This document shows, piece after piece, positions 8,746-17,351 of a DNA stretch of 64,000 nt. Position numbers and translations under genes: made by a program. The DNA lies in the NCBI RefSeq assembly GCF_001984125.1, contig NZ_MTQL01000007.1:62001-126000 (forward strand). The letters run 5' to 3'. Below the pieces are notes generated by a model. The model had not been told where the DNA came from and did no database searches. It saw nothing but the letters and a program-made list of their open reading frames with translations. Position 1 is the stretch's first letter. Every line of letters begins with the position of its first letter. This DNA comes from Leifsonia sp. ALI-44-B. Its GTDB lineage: Bacteria; Actinomycetota; Actinomycetes; Actinomycetales; Microbacteriaceae.

Positions 8746-8835
8746 CATGATGCGCATCACTGCCGCCCAGTTTTCCATGTCGAGACGCCGAAGCGGCAAT
8801 GTTTCCTCGTGTTTCCAGCCGGACAGGGCATCATG
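8746..8835 (-). promoter_or_regulatory. Possible structured 5' leader of the MetE-like gene
   Basis: Outer 8-bp arms CATGATGC (8746-8753) and GCATCATG (8828-8835) enclose inner arms 8758-8764 and 8795-8801. The inner pair has a G-U wobble in minus-strand RNA but a C-A mismatch in plus-strand RNA, which favours the MetE-side transcript. It ends 66 nt before the start codon. I cannot match it to a known SAM, SAH or cobalamin riboswitch. Confidence 0.35.
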
Positions 8836-8923
8836 GGTAAGCACAGGCCACCGCCTCTGCAGACGAACTGCACGCCCACCGCATCCCCCGCGGTCGTGCG
8901 GCACGGAGAAAGGGAGCCGACCC

Positions 8924-9940
8924 ATGCCACTCGTGGACAACGGCGTATACATCGCCGGCAAGCGCACCGAGAACCCCGCCAGCCTGGACGAGACATTCGA
9001 GGCCATGCGATCGCGCAACGGCATGGCCTGGATCGGCTTGTACCGCCCCGACGCCGAAGAGGTGCAGGCCGTGGCGGCCGAATTCGGGTTGCACCACCTG
9101 TCTGTGGAGGACGCGCTGTCGGGCCATCAGCGGTCCAAACTCGAGCGTTATGACGACACCCTCTTCGTCGTGCTGCGGCCCGCCCGCTACCTCGACGCCG
9201 AGGAGGAGGTCGAGTTCGGCGAGCTGCACATCTTCGTGGGGCCGGACTTCGTGGTCACCATCCGTCACGCCGAATCGCCCAACCTCGCGCGCGTGCGCAA
9301 CCGCATGGAGGCGAACCCCGCGCTGCTCGCGCTCGGGCCCGAAGCCGTGCTCTACGCCATCCTCGATGAGGTCGTGGACGAGTATGCGCCCGTCATCGCG
9401 GGCCTCGAGAACGACATCGACGAGATCGAGGATCAGCTGTTCGGCACCAACGAAGACGTCGCGCAGCGCATCTACGAGCTGTCGCGAGAGGTGATCAAGT
9501 TTCAGCGGGCCGTGCATCCGCTGACCGCGATCATCGAGGCGCTGCTGCGCGGGTCGGCCAAGTACCAGGTGGATGTCGAGCTGCAGCGTTCCCTGCGCGA
9601 CGTGCTCGACCACACCATCCGCGTCGTCGAACGCACCGACGGTTTCCGAGCGCTGCTCGACAACGCGCTCACCACGCACTCGACCCTCGTAGCGCAACGC
9701 CAGAACGATGAGATGCGGCGGATGACCGAGACCAGCCTCGCCCAGAACGAAGAGGTCAAACGCATCTCGGCGTGGGCTGCGATCCTCTTCGCGCCCACCC
9801 TCATCGGCGCCATCTACGGCATGAACTTCGACAACATGCCCGAGCTGCACTGGGAGTTCGGCTACCCCATGGCAATCGGGCTCATGGTGCTGAGCGGCAT
9901 CGGGTTGTACGTGGCGTTCAAGTTCAGGAAGTGGCTGTAG
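8924..9940 (+). CDS. corA: CorA-family magnesium/cobalt transporter
   Basis: About 338 residues. A soluble alpha/beta domain is followed by a long helix and two C-terminal membrane segments. The first membrane segment ends in the signature YGMNFDNMPE (GMN motif), which forms the selectivity filter of the pentamer. ATG 8924 has an AAGGGAG ribosome site 7 nt upstream; earlier in-frame starts would read through the intergenic region. It imports Mg2+ down the membrane potential. Confidence 0.95.
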   Translation: MPLVDNGVYIAGKRTENPASLDETFEAMRSRNGMAWIGLYRPDAEEVQAVAAEFGLHHLSVEDALSGHQRSKLERYDDTLFVVLRPARYLDAEEEVEFGELHIFVGPDFVVTIRHAESPNLARVRNRMEANPALLALGPEAVLYAILDEVVDEYAPVIAGLENDIDEIEDQLFGTNEDVAQRIYELSREVIKFQRAVHPLTAIIEALLRGSAKYQVDVELQRSLRDVLDHTIRVVERTDGFRALLDNALTTHSTLVAQRQNDEMRRMTETSLAQNEEVKRISAWAAILFAPTLIGAIYGMNFDNMPELHWEFGYPMAIGLMVLSGIGLYVAFKFRKWL

Positions 9941-9944
9941 CGGC

Positions 9945-10526
9945 CTAGAAGTGGACGGGCCCGGGCGATTCGGGCACCGTCAGCGGGCCGTCGGACAGAA
10001 TGCGCTGCACCATGCCGACGGCCCGTTCGGGAAGCAGATCTCCCGGGTAGAAATCTTCGTAAAGCGACTCAGCATCGGCAAGGGTGACGATGCCGCACAG
10101 CGCCAGTAGGTGGCGGATGTCGCGGGTATCCCGTCCCGGTCGATTCGCTCGCAGCTTCATGGCGAGCAGGGACTCCTTCGATGCCACTTGAATGACGACA
10201 CCCCCGGAGTCGTAGATCGTTGCCCACTCAACGCTTCGGCCCAGGGTCGGCAGGGCGTCTGCTCCGGTCACCGCGAAGTTGAGCCACTCGGGATCCCAGT
10301 CGTGCCGACGCGCCACCTGTGCGGCCGCGTCCGCGACCGCCTGGTCACTTCCCGGGTGGACGTGGAGCGCATCCAGGTCCTGCGTGGTTCCGCGCTCGAA
10401 ATAAAGGAGCGCGAGCGCTGCCCCTCCCACCAGCCGGATGCTAGCGACCTCTCGCGCAGCCTCGAGCTCGCTAGCGAGATCCCGGAGCCCATCGACGATG
10501 TCTGCGCGTTCGAGAGCTGTAGCCAT
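9945..10526 (-). CDS. Nucleotidyltransferase, AbiEii/DUF6036-like (candidate toxin)
   Basis: A 193-residue protein with a minimal nucleotidyltransferase core: GG at residues 34-35, then RGTTQDLD with the metal-binding acids D50 and D52, and a later KLRANRPGRDTRDIRHL segment. Stand-alone enzymes of this type act as toxins in AbiE-like toxin-antitoxin pairs, modifying tRNA or protein. The start lies 2 nt after the stop of the HTH gene, so the two are translationally coupled with the regulator first, the usual order. The target is unknown. Confidence 0.8.
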   Translation of the reverse strand: MATALERADIVDGLRDLASELEAAREVASIRLVGGAALALLYFERGTTQDLDALHVHPGSDQAVADAAAQVARRHDWDPEWLNFAVTGADALPTLGRSVEWATIYDSGGVVIQVASKESLLAMKLRANRPGRDTRDIRHLLALCGIVTLADAESLYEDFYPGDLLPERAVGMVQRILSDGPLTVPESPGPVHF

Positions 10527-10528
10527 CG

Positions 10529-11104
10529 CTACACGCTCGCGAACGTGTCACGCCAGGCCAAAACGCCTCGATCGAAGAACTCGTCGGGGATTTCCGCTCG
10601 CGGCGGTTCAGGATCGGCCGGGTCTACTGTGAGAACTTTCGGTTTGCGGAGGAACCGCTCGTCGGCGTCGACCCAGCTCGGCACCGGAAGGGATTCCTCG
10701 CGGAGGCGCCAAGCAACGACGGCCGCTATTGCAGCGTCCCAGAGAGGGTCGCGGGTGGATTCGGGCTCAGCGAGACCGAGAATGCCACGGACAAGTCCGT
10801 GTTCGGCCGCGAGGTTGTCATTGAGTTGGATGAGCGCGCGCAGCGCTCGATCTGGGTCTTCGGCCTGCACGCGGGTTCGAATCTCGGCCGCAATGGTCGC
10901 CGCGTCGTCGCGTCGTGTCGGCGCTGAATAGAGGCGGTACCCGGCCCCTGCGAGCAACCTATGGACCGTCGAGTACTCGGCGTCTCGGCCGCTCTCCGAC
11001 CGGGAGACGTTTCCCTGATCGGTGCGGGCGATGTTGGCGAGTTCGACCTGAGTCAGCCGCTTGCTCTTGCGAGCCGCGCGAATGAGCGCTGCAACGTTGA
11101 CCAT
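10529..11104 (-). CDS. XRE-type HTH regulator (candidate antitoxin)
   Basis: A 191-residue protein. Residues 1-60 form a Cro/CI-type HTH (ALIRAARKSKRLTQVELANI, TDQGNVSRSESGR). The remaining 130 residues are helical and probably bind the partner nucleotidyltransferase. ATG 11104 has a weak GGTGAG ribosome site. The upstream region carries four alternating TATGTC-type half-sites over the promoter, as expected for an autorepressing antitoxin. Together with the downstream gene it looks like a two-gene toxin-antitoxin or phage-defence unit. Confidence 0.83.
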   Translation of the reverse strand: MVNVAALIRAARKSKRLTQVELANIARTDQGNVSRSESGRDAEYSTVHRLLAGAGYRLYSAPTRRDDAATIAAEIRTRVQAEDPDRALRALIQLNDNLAAEHGLVRGILGLAEPESTRDPLWDAAIAAVVAWRLREESLPVPSWVDADERFLRKPKVLTVDPADPEPPRAEIPDEFFDRGVLAWRDTFASV

Positions 11105-11116
11105 CTCACCGTTCCC

Positions 11117-11156
11117 AAATATGTCTTATCGGACATATTTTATGTCCCTATGGACA
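11117..11156. promoter_or_regulatory. Nested operator of the HTH/nucleotidyltransferase operon
   Basis: AAATATGTC-N6-GACATATTT (11117-11140, perfect 9-bp arms), GGACATA-N3-TATGTCC (11131-11147) and TGTCC-N4-GGACA (11143-11156) share half-sites. A TAAAAT -10 for the operon (minus strand, 11137-11142) lies inside, so binding would block transcription. Confidence 0.75.
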
Positions 11157-11207
11157 GATTAGTCCGCGTTGCTGACGAGCGGAAGTACCCGTTCGAAGCT
11201 CCAGTCG

Positions 11208-11213
11208 TATGCT
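11208..11213 (+). promoter_or_regulatory. Leaderless -10 of the CDF gene
   Basis: TATGCT, exactly 6 nt before GTG 11220; no ribosome site is present. Confidence 0.6.
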
Positions 11214-11219
11214 CGCTAG

Positions 11220-12209
11220 GTGAGCGATACGACGGGGACGAGTGGGCCGGAATCGGCGTCGGACGACGGCGCGGGCGAGGAGACGTCGGGCGGAAGCATC
11301 CGGACGGTTGTGATCGCGTTCGTGGCGAACCTGTTGGTCGCTGTTGCGAAGACGATTGCCGCGTTCGTGACCGGGTCGGCGTCGATGGTGGCCGAGTCGG
11401 CGCACTCGTGGGCGGATGCGGGCAACGAGATCTTCCTGCTCATAGCCGAACGTCGCTCGGTGAAGAAGATCGACGGCAGTCATCCGCGCGGGTATGGCCG
11501 CGAGGCTTATGTGTGGTCACTCTTCGCCGCCGTCGGGTTATTCACGGCCGGCGCAGTCGTGTCGATTCAGCACGGCATCCAGGAGCTGTCGAACCCCGAA
11601 GAATCCTCCGATCAGATCGTCGCCTACATCGTGCTCGCCATCGCCTTCGTACTCGAGGGGTTCTCCTTCGTGCAGTCGTATCTGCAGGCGAAGAAAACCG
11701 CCGAGGCGCGCGGGATGGGCACGTTGCACCACGTGTTGGGCACGTCGAACACCACTCTGAGGGCCGTCTTCGCCGAGGACGCCGCAGCACTGATCGGCCT
11801 CGTCATTGCTTTCTTCGGCGTGTTCCTGCACCAGGTGACGGGCAATGCCGTGTTCGACGCGGTCGGGTCGATCCTGGTGGGCGTTCTGCTCGCCATCGTG
11901 GCGCTCGTGCTCATCGACCGCAACCGCCGGTTCCTGGTGGGTGAGCCCGCCTCGGCCGATGTGCGGCGGCGCATCGTGGGGCTGTTGCTCGAGCGCGACG
12001 ACGTCGAACGCGTCACCTACCTGCACCTCGAGTTCGTGGGGCCCGAGCGTTTTTTCCTCGTGGCCTCGATCGATCTGACCGGCAACGACCGCGAAGTGGA
12101 TGTCGCGCGCGAGCTTCGCCGCATCGCCACCGACCTGGAGCAGAGCCCGTACATCGCGGATGCCGTGCTGACGCTGTCGACGCCGGACGAAACGTCGTTG
12201 ACGGCGTAG
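11220..12209 (+). CDS. Cation diffusion facilitator (CDF) transporter
   Basis: About 329 residues. A short acidic tail precedes six membrane segments and a cytoplasmic ferredoxin-like C-domain. Membrane segment 2 has the metal motif ESAHSWADAGNE (HxxxD). Segment 5 has AEDAAALIGL rather than the HxxxD-type motif of ZitB/YiiP, which places it in the SLC30A9-like subgroup, so zinc export is not assured. The GTG start is set by a leaderless promoter. It is convergent with tRNA-Ser across a repeat array. Confidence 0.9.
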   Translation: MSDTTGTSGPESASDDGAGEETSGGSIRTVVIAFVANLLVAVAKTIAAFVTGSASMVAESAHSWADAGNEIFLLIAERRSVKKIDGSHPRGYGREAYVWSLFAAVGLFTAGAVVSIQHGIQELSNPEESSDQIVAYIVLAIAFVLEGFSFVQSYLQAKKTAEARGMGTLHHVLGTSNTTLRAVFAEDAAALIGLVIAFFGVFLHQVTGNAVFDAVGSILVGVLLAIVALVLIDRNRRFLVGEPASADVRRRIVGLLLERDDVERVTYLHLEFVGPERFFLVASIDLTGNDREVDVARELRRIATDLEQSPYIADAVLTLSTPDETSLTA

Positions 12210-12242
12210 ATGGAAGCGGCGGAATTCACGCCTGAAGAAAAG

Positions 12243-12340
12243 TGCGGAAACGGCGGGAGGCACGCCGTTTCAATATGCGGAGACGGCGGGAGGCACGCCG
12301 TTTCAATATGCGGAGACGGCGGGAGGCACGCCGTTTGATG
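12243..12340. repeat. Three 33-bp repeats built from the tRNA-Ser 3' end
   Basis: Units 12243-12275, 12276-12308 and 12309-12340. Each begins with the same 16 bp (TGCGGAGACGGCGGGA) that forms the 3' end of the adjacent tRNA-Ser gene (12341-12356) plus flank. Each can form a hairpin ACGGCG-N7-CGCCGT; in the unit farthest from the tRNA the stem is a perfect AAACGGCG/CGCCGTTT, followed on the minus strand by CCGCACTTTTC. It may act as a bidirectional terminator between the CDF gene and the tRNA. Confidence 0.85.
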
Positions 12341-12342
12341 TG

Positions 12343-12431
12343 CGGAGACGGCGGGATTTGAACCCGCGGTCCCCGTGAGGGGACTCCACCTTAGCAGGGT
12401 GGTGCACTCGGCCGGACTATGCGACGTCTCC
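12343..12431 (-). tRNA. tRNA-Ser (anticodon GCT)
   Basis: An 89-nt type II tRNA: acceptor GGAGACG with GGCGTCTCC-type 3' strand ending CGTCTCC, anticodon stem CCACC/GGTGG with loop CTGCTAA (anticodon GCT), a long variable arm, T-loop TTCAAAT and discriminator G. CCA is not encoded. Confidence 0.94.
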
Positions 12432-12535
12432 AATGCGGCCGACTGGCGGACGCACGTCTGCAATCATAACGGGTGCCGGGGCGCGAACCCAATCCGGTCG
12501 GGCGGCGGGTTGTCGCGGCATCCGCTCGGTGGTGG

Positions 12536-13837
12536 TTAGTTGTTGCCTTTGGAGCAGGTGCGGTCTTCGGCGGTCTGGCCGAGCACGTTCTCGGGCAGGG
12601 CCACGGCGCCCCCGGGGGTGGCGGGAGGAGTGGTCGCGCCGGCGTAGAGCGGGGGCGTCGTTGCGGTCTCGACGGGTGCCGGGGTTTCGACGGGCGCGGG
12701 GGTTTCGGTGGCGCCCGGAGCGTTGGGGTCGAGCTCGGAGCCGACGCCCGTGCCGCCCGTCAGCGAGATGGGCTGGTCGTTCTGGATGGCCTGGAACAGC
12801 GCGTTGGCCGACGATTTGATCGGCAGCACACCGCTCTGACCACCGGACTCGCCGATGCCGTTGGGGTATTGCACGAACACGATCTGGTCGAACGGGATGT
12901 CTTTCAGCGCGAGCGCGATCGACACCATGTTGTTGAGGTTGTTGAGGTGGTTCGACAGCGTCATGTTGCTGGCCGCGGCCTTGGCGATGCCGAACAGTTT
13001 GGTCGGGTCGGACAGCGTATTGCCGTCTTTGAGCGTGCGCACGAGCGCCGAGAGGAAGACCTGCTGGTTGCTGATGCGGCCGAGGTCGGAACCGTCGCCC
13101 ACGCCGTGCCGGGTGCGCAGGAACTGCAGCGCTTCGAGGCCCTGCAGGTTGTGTGTGCCGGCGGCGAGGTCGAGGCCGGTGTAGGGGTCTTTGATGGGCG
13201 ATCCGACGCAGACGTCCACACCGCCCACCGCATTAGACAGCTCGATGACGCCGTTGAATTGCACTTCGGCGGCGAACGGGATGCTGAGACCCGTGAGTTT
13301 CTCGACCGTGAGAACCGTGCAAGGCAGGCCGCCATAGCTGAGGGTGGTGTTGATCTTCTGCGAGCTCATGGCGCCGTACGTTCCACCGTCGGGGTTGGGG
13401 CACGCGGGGATGGGCACGAAGAGGTCGCGAGGGAAGCTCACGACGGTGGCGCTGCTGTGGTCTTCCGAGATGTGCAGCAGCATGGTCACGTCGTTGAGGG
13501 TGGCCGTCTCTTTCTCGGGATCGCCGAACATGGCGTCCTGGCCCTGGCGGCTGTCGCTGCCGACGAGCAGCAGGTTCACCCCGCCCTCGATGGCGTCGAT
13601 ATCGGGCATCTGCACGCCCGGCGTCTCGTTGGCCAGGGTGACCGACGGCTGGATGCTGGACACCACGCTCCAGGCGGCGATCGCGGCGACCGATCCGCCG
13701 CTCACGAGCAGGACGGCCACGGCGGCGGCCAGGAACTTGAGCACGGCGCCGACGGGGCTGTAGCGCTTGAGACGGCCGTGGCGCGCGATCGTGGGAACAC
13801 GGGCAGCGCGGCGAGGACGACGTCCCAGATCGCTCAC
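12536..13837 (-). CDS. LytR-CpsA-Psr (LCP) family cell-wall glycopolymer transferase
   Basis: About 433 residues. A basic cytoplasmic tail and one membrane segment (LKFLAAAVAVLLVSGGS) precede the extracellular LCP domain with LLVGSDSRQG, SFPRDLF and RTRHGVGDGSDLGRISNQQ. Its conserved Asp and Arg residues bind the lipid pyrophosphate. LCP enzymes attach teichoic-acid-like or other glycopolymers to peptidoglycan. The C-terminus is a Pro/Thr/Glu-rich tail. GTG 13837 is chosen because a GAGGGG site lies 7 nt upstream; a longer frame would run into the tRNA-Ser gene. Confidence 0.93.
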   Translation of the reverse strand: MSDLGRRPRRAARVPTIARHGRLKRYSPVGAVLKFLAAAVAVLLVSGGSVAAIAAWSVVSSIQPSVTLANETPGVQMPDIDAIEGGVNLLLVGSDSRQGQDAMFGDPEKETATLNDVTMLLHISEDHSSATVVSFPRDLFVPIPACPNPDGGTYGAMSSQKINTTLSYGGLPCTVLTVEKLTGLSIPFAAEVQFNGVIELSNAVGGVDVCVGSPIKDPYTGLDLAAGTHNLQGLEALQFLRTRHGVGDGSDLGRISNQQVFLSALVRTLKDGNTLSDPTKLFGIAKAAASNMTLSNHLNNLNNMVSIALALKDIPFDQIVFVQYPNGIGESGGQSGVLPIKSSANALFQAIQNDQPISLTGGTGVGSELDPNAPGATETPAPVETPAPVETATTPPLYAGATTPPATPGGAVALPENVLGQTAEDRTCSKGNN

Positions 13838-13904
13838 AGATGTTCCCCTCGTTGCCCTGACCGTGCGGATGACACGGATGATGCGGTTCGTGCAGGCACT
13901 TCTG

Positions 13905-13989
13905 CGGAGGGCGTGGGATTCGAACCCACGAGACATTTCTGCCCACTGGTTTTCAAGACCAGCTCCATCGGCCGCTCGGACAGCCCTCC
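13905..13989 (-). tRNA. tRNA-Ser (anticodon TGA)
   Basis: An 85-nt type II tRNA: acceptor GGAGGGC/GCCCTCC, anticodon stem CTGGT/ACCAG with loop CTTGAAA (anticodon TGA), a long variable arm, T-loop TTCGAAT and discriminator G. It lies 67 bp upstream of the LCP gene on the same strand. Confidence 0.96.
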
Positions 13990-14077
13990 CAGCCGCGCAA
14001 AACCTCGCCCGACCTCGGATGATTCTATCTGATGGACTGTTTCGGGCTCGTCACATCGGCGCGGGGCGGTTTGAACG

Positions 14078-14905
14078 TCAGTCGCGCGCGCCAGGGAGCG
14101 ATAGCAGTGCAGCGGCCAAGCCGTCGTCGTCGACCGCGCCCGTGACCTCGGTGGCGACCTCTTTCACCTCGTCGGGAGCTTGCCCCATTGCGACCGCGCG
14201 ACCGCCCGAGGCACCCGCCCACGTGAGCATCTCGATGTCGTTGCGACCGTCGCCGGCCACAAGCACACGGGATGCGGGAACGCCCACCCAGTCGCGCACT
14301 CGCTGCAGAGCCGTGGATTTGTTCACGCCGAGCGGCGCGATGTCGAGCCACGCCGTCCAGCCGATCGAATAGGTGACCTGGTGCAGGCCCATGCTCTCGA
14401 CGATCTTGAGGAACTCCTGCTCGCCGTGCTCGGGCGACACGACGACGACGCGCGTGACCGGGTCGTGCAGCAGTCGCTCGAACGGAACCATCTCGGCGTT
14501 GTCGAGGTTCCAATCGACCATGCCCTGGGTGTAGCGGCGGAACCCGTCGGGGTATTCGACCATGTAGCGGCCGTCGTCGAGCGAGCTGGCGATGGTCTTC
14601 AACACGTCGCTCGGGTCGAACGTCTCGATGAGGTGTCGGCGGTAACCGTCGGCCTCGTCGTCGTCGCGTTTCATGACCAAGGCGCCGTTGGCGCACACCA
14701 CGTAGTCGGGGTGGATGCCGAGGGTCTCGAGCACGGGCGCCGTGGTCTCCCAGCTGCGGCCCGTGGCGAGCATGATCTCGTGGCCCGCCTCTGTTGCACG
14801 CGCGACGGCATGCTTCACGGCATCCGTGCACGTGCCGTCTTCGTGCAGCACCGTGCCGTCGACGTCGAGCGCGACGAGCCAGCGCGTGGATTCGGTATCG
14901 CTCAC
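14078..14905 (-). CDS. HAD-superfamily (Cof/type IIB) phosphatase
   Basis: A 275-residue HAD hydrolase. Motif I is LDVDGTVL, motif II is LATGRSW, the conserved Lys is in GVNKSTAL and motif IV is [10 protein letters not shown]. The IIB cap sits between motifs II and III, as in Cof/YbiV sugar-phosphate or nucleotide phosphatases. The GTG start overlaps the serS stop (GTGA), so it is co-translated with serS. The substrate is unknown. Confidence 0.9.
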   Translation of the reverse strand: MSDTESTRWLVALDVDGTVLHEDGTCTDAVKHAVARATEAGHEIMLATGRSWETTAPVLETLGIHPDYVVCANGALVMKRDDDEADGYRRHLIETFDPSDVLKTIASSLDDGRYMVEYPDGFRRYTQGMVDWNLDNAEMVPFERLLHDPVTRVVVVSPEHGEQEFLKIVESMGLHQVTYSIGWTAWLDIAPLGVNKSTALQRVRDWVGVPASRVLVAGDGRNDIEMLTWAGASGGRAVAMGQAPDEVKEVATEVTGAVDDDGLAAALLSLPGARD

Positions 14906-16170
14906 GCGTTCACCGGCAGAGCCACCTCGAGGCCGCCCAGGTAGGGGCGCAGCACCTCGGGGATGAACACCGAGCCGTCGGCGCGCTGGTGGGTCTCGAG
15001 CAGCGCGACGATCCAGCGCGTCGTGGCGAGGGTGCCGTTGAGCGTTGCCGCGGGCGTGGTCTTGCCGTCTTCCCCGCGGAAACGTGTGCTCAGGCGACGC
15101 GCCTGGTAGGTGGTGCAGTTGGAGGTGGAGGTGAGCTCACGGTAGGCACCCTGCGTGGGCACCCAGGCCTCGACGTCGAACTTGCGGGCCGCGCTCGAGC
15201 CCAGGTCGCCCGCCGCCGTGTCGATGACGCGGTAGCTGAGGCCCAGGTCGCGCAGCATGCCCTCTTGCCAACCGAGCAGGCGCTGGTGCTCCTCTTCGGC
15301 GTCTTCGGGGCGCGTGTAGACGAACATCTCGAGCTTGTTGAACTGGTGCACACGGATGATTCCGCGGGTGTCCTTGCCGTAGGAGCCCGCCTCCTTGCGG
15401 TAGCACGTGGACCATCCGGCGTAGCGCAGCGGACCCTTCTCGAGGTCGATGATCTCGTCGGAGTGGTAGCCGGCCATGGCCACCTCGCTCGTGCCCGTGA
15501 GGTAGAGGTCTTCGTCTTCGAGGTGGTAGATCTCGTCGGCGTGCGAGCCCAGGAACCCCGTGCCGGCCATGATCTCGGGGCGCACGAGCGTGGGCGTGAT
15601 GAGGGGCGTGAAACCGGCGTTGAGCGCGCGGTCGAGGCCGAGGCTCATGAGCGCGATCTCGAGGCGGGCGCCGATGCCGCTGAGGAAGTAGAAGCGCGAA
15701 CCGCTGACCTTGGTGCCACGGGCCATGTCGATGGCGCCCAGCATCTCGCCGATCTCGAGGTGGTCGCGCACGGGGAAGTCGAACTCGGGCTTGTCGCCGA
15801 CCTCGCGCAGAGTGACGAAGTCGTCTTCGCCACCCTCGGGCACACCGTCGACGATGAGGTTCTGGATGCTGCCGGCCAGGCGCACGAACTCGGCCTCGCT
15901 CTCGTTGGCGAGCTGCTGAGCTTCTTTCACCTTGTCGGCCAGGCCCTTGGCTTCGGCGACGAGCACGGCCTTCTCCTCTTTGGGAGCCTTGGCCACGAGC
16001 TTGCCGAACGCGTTCTGCTCGGCGCGCAGCTCTTCGTAGGCCGAGATGGCGGCGCGGCGGGAGCTGTCGGCGGCGAGGGCTTCGTCGACGACGGAGACGG
16101 AGGCGCGCCTCGCCTTCTGCGAGCGCCGGAAGAGGTCGGGTTGGTCGCGGAGGAGCACTGGATCGATCAC
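14902..16170 (-). CDS. serS: Seryl-tRNA synthetase
   Basis: A class II synthetase of 422 residues. The N-terminal long antiparallel coiled-coil arm (residues 25-105) grips the serine tRNA variable arm. The catalytic core includes [10 protein letters not shown] and [27 protein letters not shown] (motif 2 region), and motif 3 lies near the C-terminus ([15 protein letters not shown]). The GTG start lies 6 nt after a TAGACT hexamer, so the mRNA is probably leaderless and there is no T-box. It overlaps the downstream HAD gene by 4 nt. Confidence 0.97.
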   Translation of the reverse strand: MIDPVLLRDQPDLFRRSQKARRASVSVVDEALAADSSRRAAISAYEELRAEQNAFGKLVAKAPKEEKAVLVAEAKGLADKVKEAQQLANESEAEFVRLAGSIQNLIVDGVPEGGEDDFVTLREVGDKPEFDFPVRDHLEIGEMLGAIDMARGTKVSGSRFYFLSGIGARLEIALMSLGLDRALNAGFTPLITPTLVRPEIMAGTGFLGSHADEIYHLEDEDLYLTGTSEVAMAGYHSDEIIDLEKGPLRYAGWSTCYRKEAGSYGKDTRGIIRVHQFNKLEMFVYTRPEDAEEEHQRLLGWQEGMLRDLGLSYRVIDTAAGDLGSSAARKFDVEAWVPTQGAYRELTSTSNCTTYQARRLSTRFRGEDGKTTPAATLNGTLATTRWIVALLETHQRADGSVFIPEVLRPYLGGLEVALPVNA

Positions 16171-16176
16171 CCGCCA

Positions 16177-16182
16177 AGTCTA
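16177..16182 (-). promoter_or_regulatory. Leaderless -10 of serS
   Basis: TAGACT on the minus strand, exactly 6 nt before GTG 16170. Confidence 0.6.
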
Positions 16183-16267
16183 TCGACCGAACAGTTCTGC
16201 ACAGGCGTCGGGGTGGGTGCGTGCCGCAATCATCCTCGCGGCCGAGGGCAGATCCCGCGCCGTACCG

Positions 16268-16273
16268 TAGCGT
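16268..16273 (+). promoter_or_regulatory. Leaderless -10 of the diacylglycerol-kinase gene
   Basis: TAGCGT, 7 nt before ATG 16281; no ribosome site between them. Confidence 0.5.
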
Positions 16274-16280
16274 GGGCTGC

Positions 16281-17351
16281 ATGACCATCGAGGCGGCAGG
16301 ACCGGACGGCGCGGCACGCGAAACTCCCCGCCAGATCGACGAGGTGCGGCGCGCCGAAACTGCCGAGGCCGATACCCCGACGCAGACGCGGCGGGCGGCC
16401 GTCGTGTACAACCCCATCAAGGTGCGCGTTGCCGACCTGCGGGCGCTCATCGAACCCGCCGCGGCGGAGGCCGGGTGGGCCGAGACGCAGTGGGTCGAGA
16501 CGAGTGTCGAAGACCCGGGCGAGGGCGTCACACGTGAGCTGGCGCGGTCGGGCATCGACATGGTCTTCGCCGCCGGAGGAGACGGCACGGTGCGATCGGT
16601 TGCGCAGGGGCTGCGCGATTCGGGGGCGTCACTCGCGATCATCCCGAGCGGCACGGGCAATCTGCTGGCCCGCAACCTCAACCTGCCCCTGTCGGATGTG
16701 CCCGCCTCGGTCGCCATCGCCTTTCAGGGCACCGACCGCAGGATCGACCTCGGTATCGTCACGATCGGGCGCGAAGACGGCCCCGACGAGGAACACGCCT
16801 TCCTCGTGATGGCGGGCATGGGCATCGACGCCACCATCATGGCCAACACCAATCCGGCGCTGAAGAAGGCCGTCGGATGGCTCGCCTACGTCGATGCGGG
16901 CATGCGCGCCCTGCCCAAGGCCCGCCCCTTCAAGATCCGCTATCAGCTGCGCGGGCGTCATGAACACACGGCGCACGTCTCCACCATCCTGTTCGGAAAT
17001 TGCGGAACGCTGCCCGGCAATATCGAGCTGCTGCCCGATGCCGTGGTCGATGACGGGCTTCTCGATATCGCGTTCCTGCAGCCCAAGGGTGTGTTCGGGT
17101 GGGTGCAGGTGTGGCGCAAGGTGCGGTGGGAGAACAGCGCGCTGGCGAAGTCGTCGCTCGGCCGCACGATCGTGAAGGCGACCGACAACGGCGGGCCCAA
17201 GATGGTGACCTATCTGCGGTCGGAGTCGACGACGATCGTGCTCGAGGAGCCGCAGGAGATCGAGCTCGACGGCGACGAGTTCGGGCGGGCCACGCGTGCG
17301 CGGTTCTCGACCGACGCGGGCGCTTTGCTGGTGCGAGTGCCGGCGGTCTAA
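16281..17351 (+). CDS. Diacylglycerol kinase / lipid kinase (YegS/DagK family)
   Basis: About 356 residues. A 35-residue polar tail precedes the DAGK catalytic domain: VVYNPIKV, the nucleotide-binding FAAGGDGTVRSVAQG and IIPSGTGNLLARNL, then a beta-sandwich C-domain. It phosphorylates diacylglycerol or a related lipid at the inner face of the membrane. The gene is divergent from serS; both promoters are of the leaderless type. Its stop interlocks with that of the convergent membrane-protein gene (CTAA at 17348-17351). Confidence 0.93.
   Translation: MTIEAAGPDGAARETPRQIDEVRRAETAEADTPTQTRRAAVVYNPIKVRVADLRALIEPAAAEAGWAETQWVETSVEDPGEGVTRELARSGIDMVFAAGGDGTVRSVAQGLRDSGASLAIIPSGTGNLLARNLNLPLSDVPASVAIAFQGTDRRIDLGIVTIGREDGPDEEHAFLVMAGMGIDATIMANTNPALKKAVGWLAYVDAGMRALPKARPFKIRYQLRGRHEHTAHVSTILFGNCGTLPGNIELLPDAVVDDGLLDIAFLQPKGVFGWVQVWRKVRWENSALAKSSLGRTIVKATDNGGPKMVTYLRSESTTIVLEEPQEIELDGDEFGRATRARFSTDAGALLVRVPAV

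Noticed and set aside
11220-12209. CDF transporter with a lost metal site in segment 5
   Set aside because: The EDAAALIGL pattern is normal for the SLC30A9-like subgroup, so it is not a defect.
12243-12431. tRNA-Ser 3'-end copies as attachment sites of an integrated element
   Set aside because: The copies are directly adjacent with nothing between them and no integrase lies in the window.
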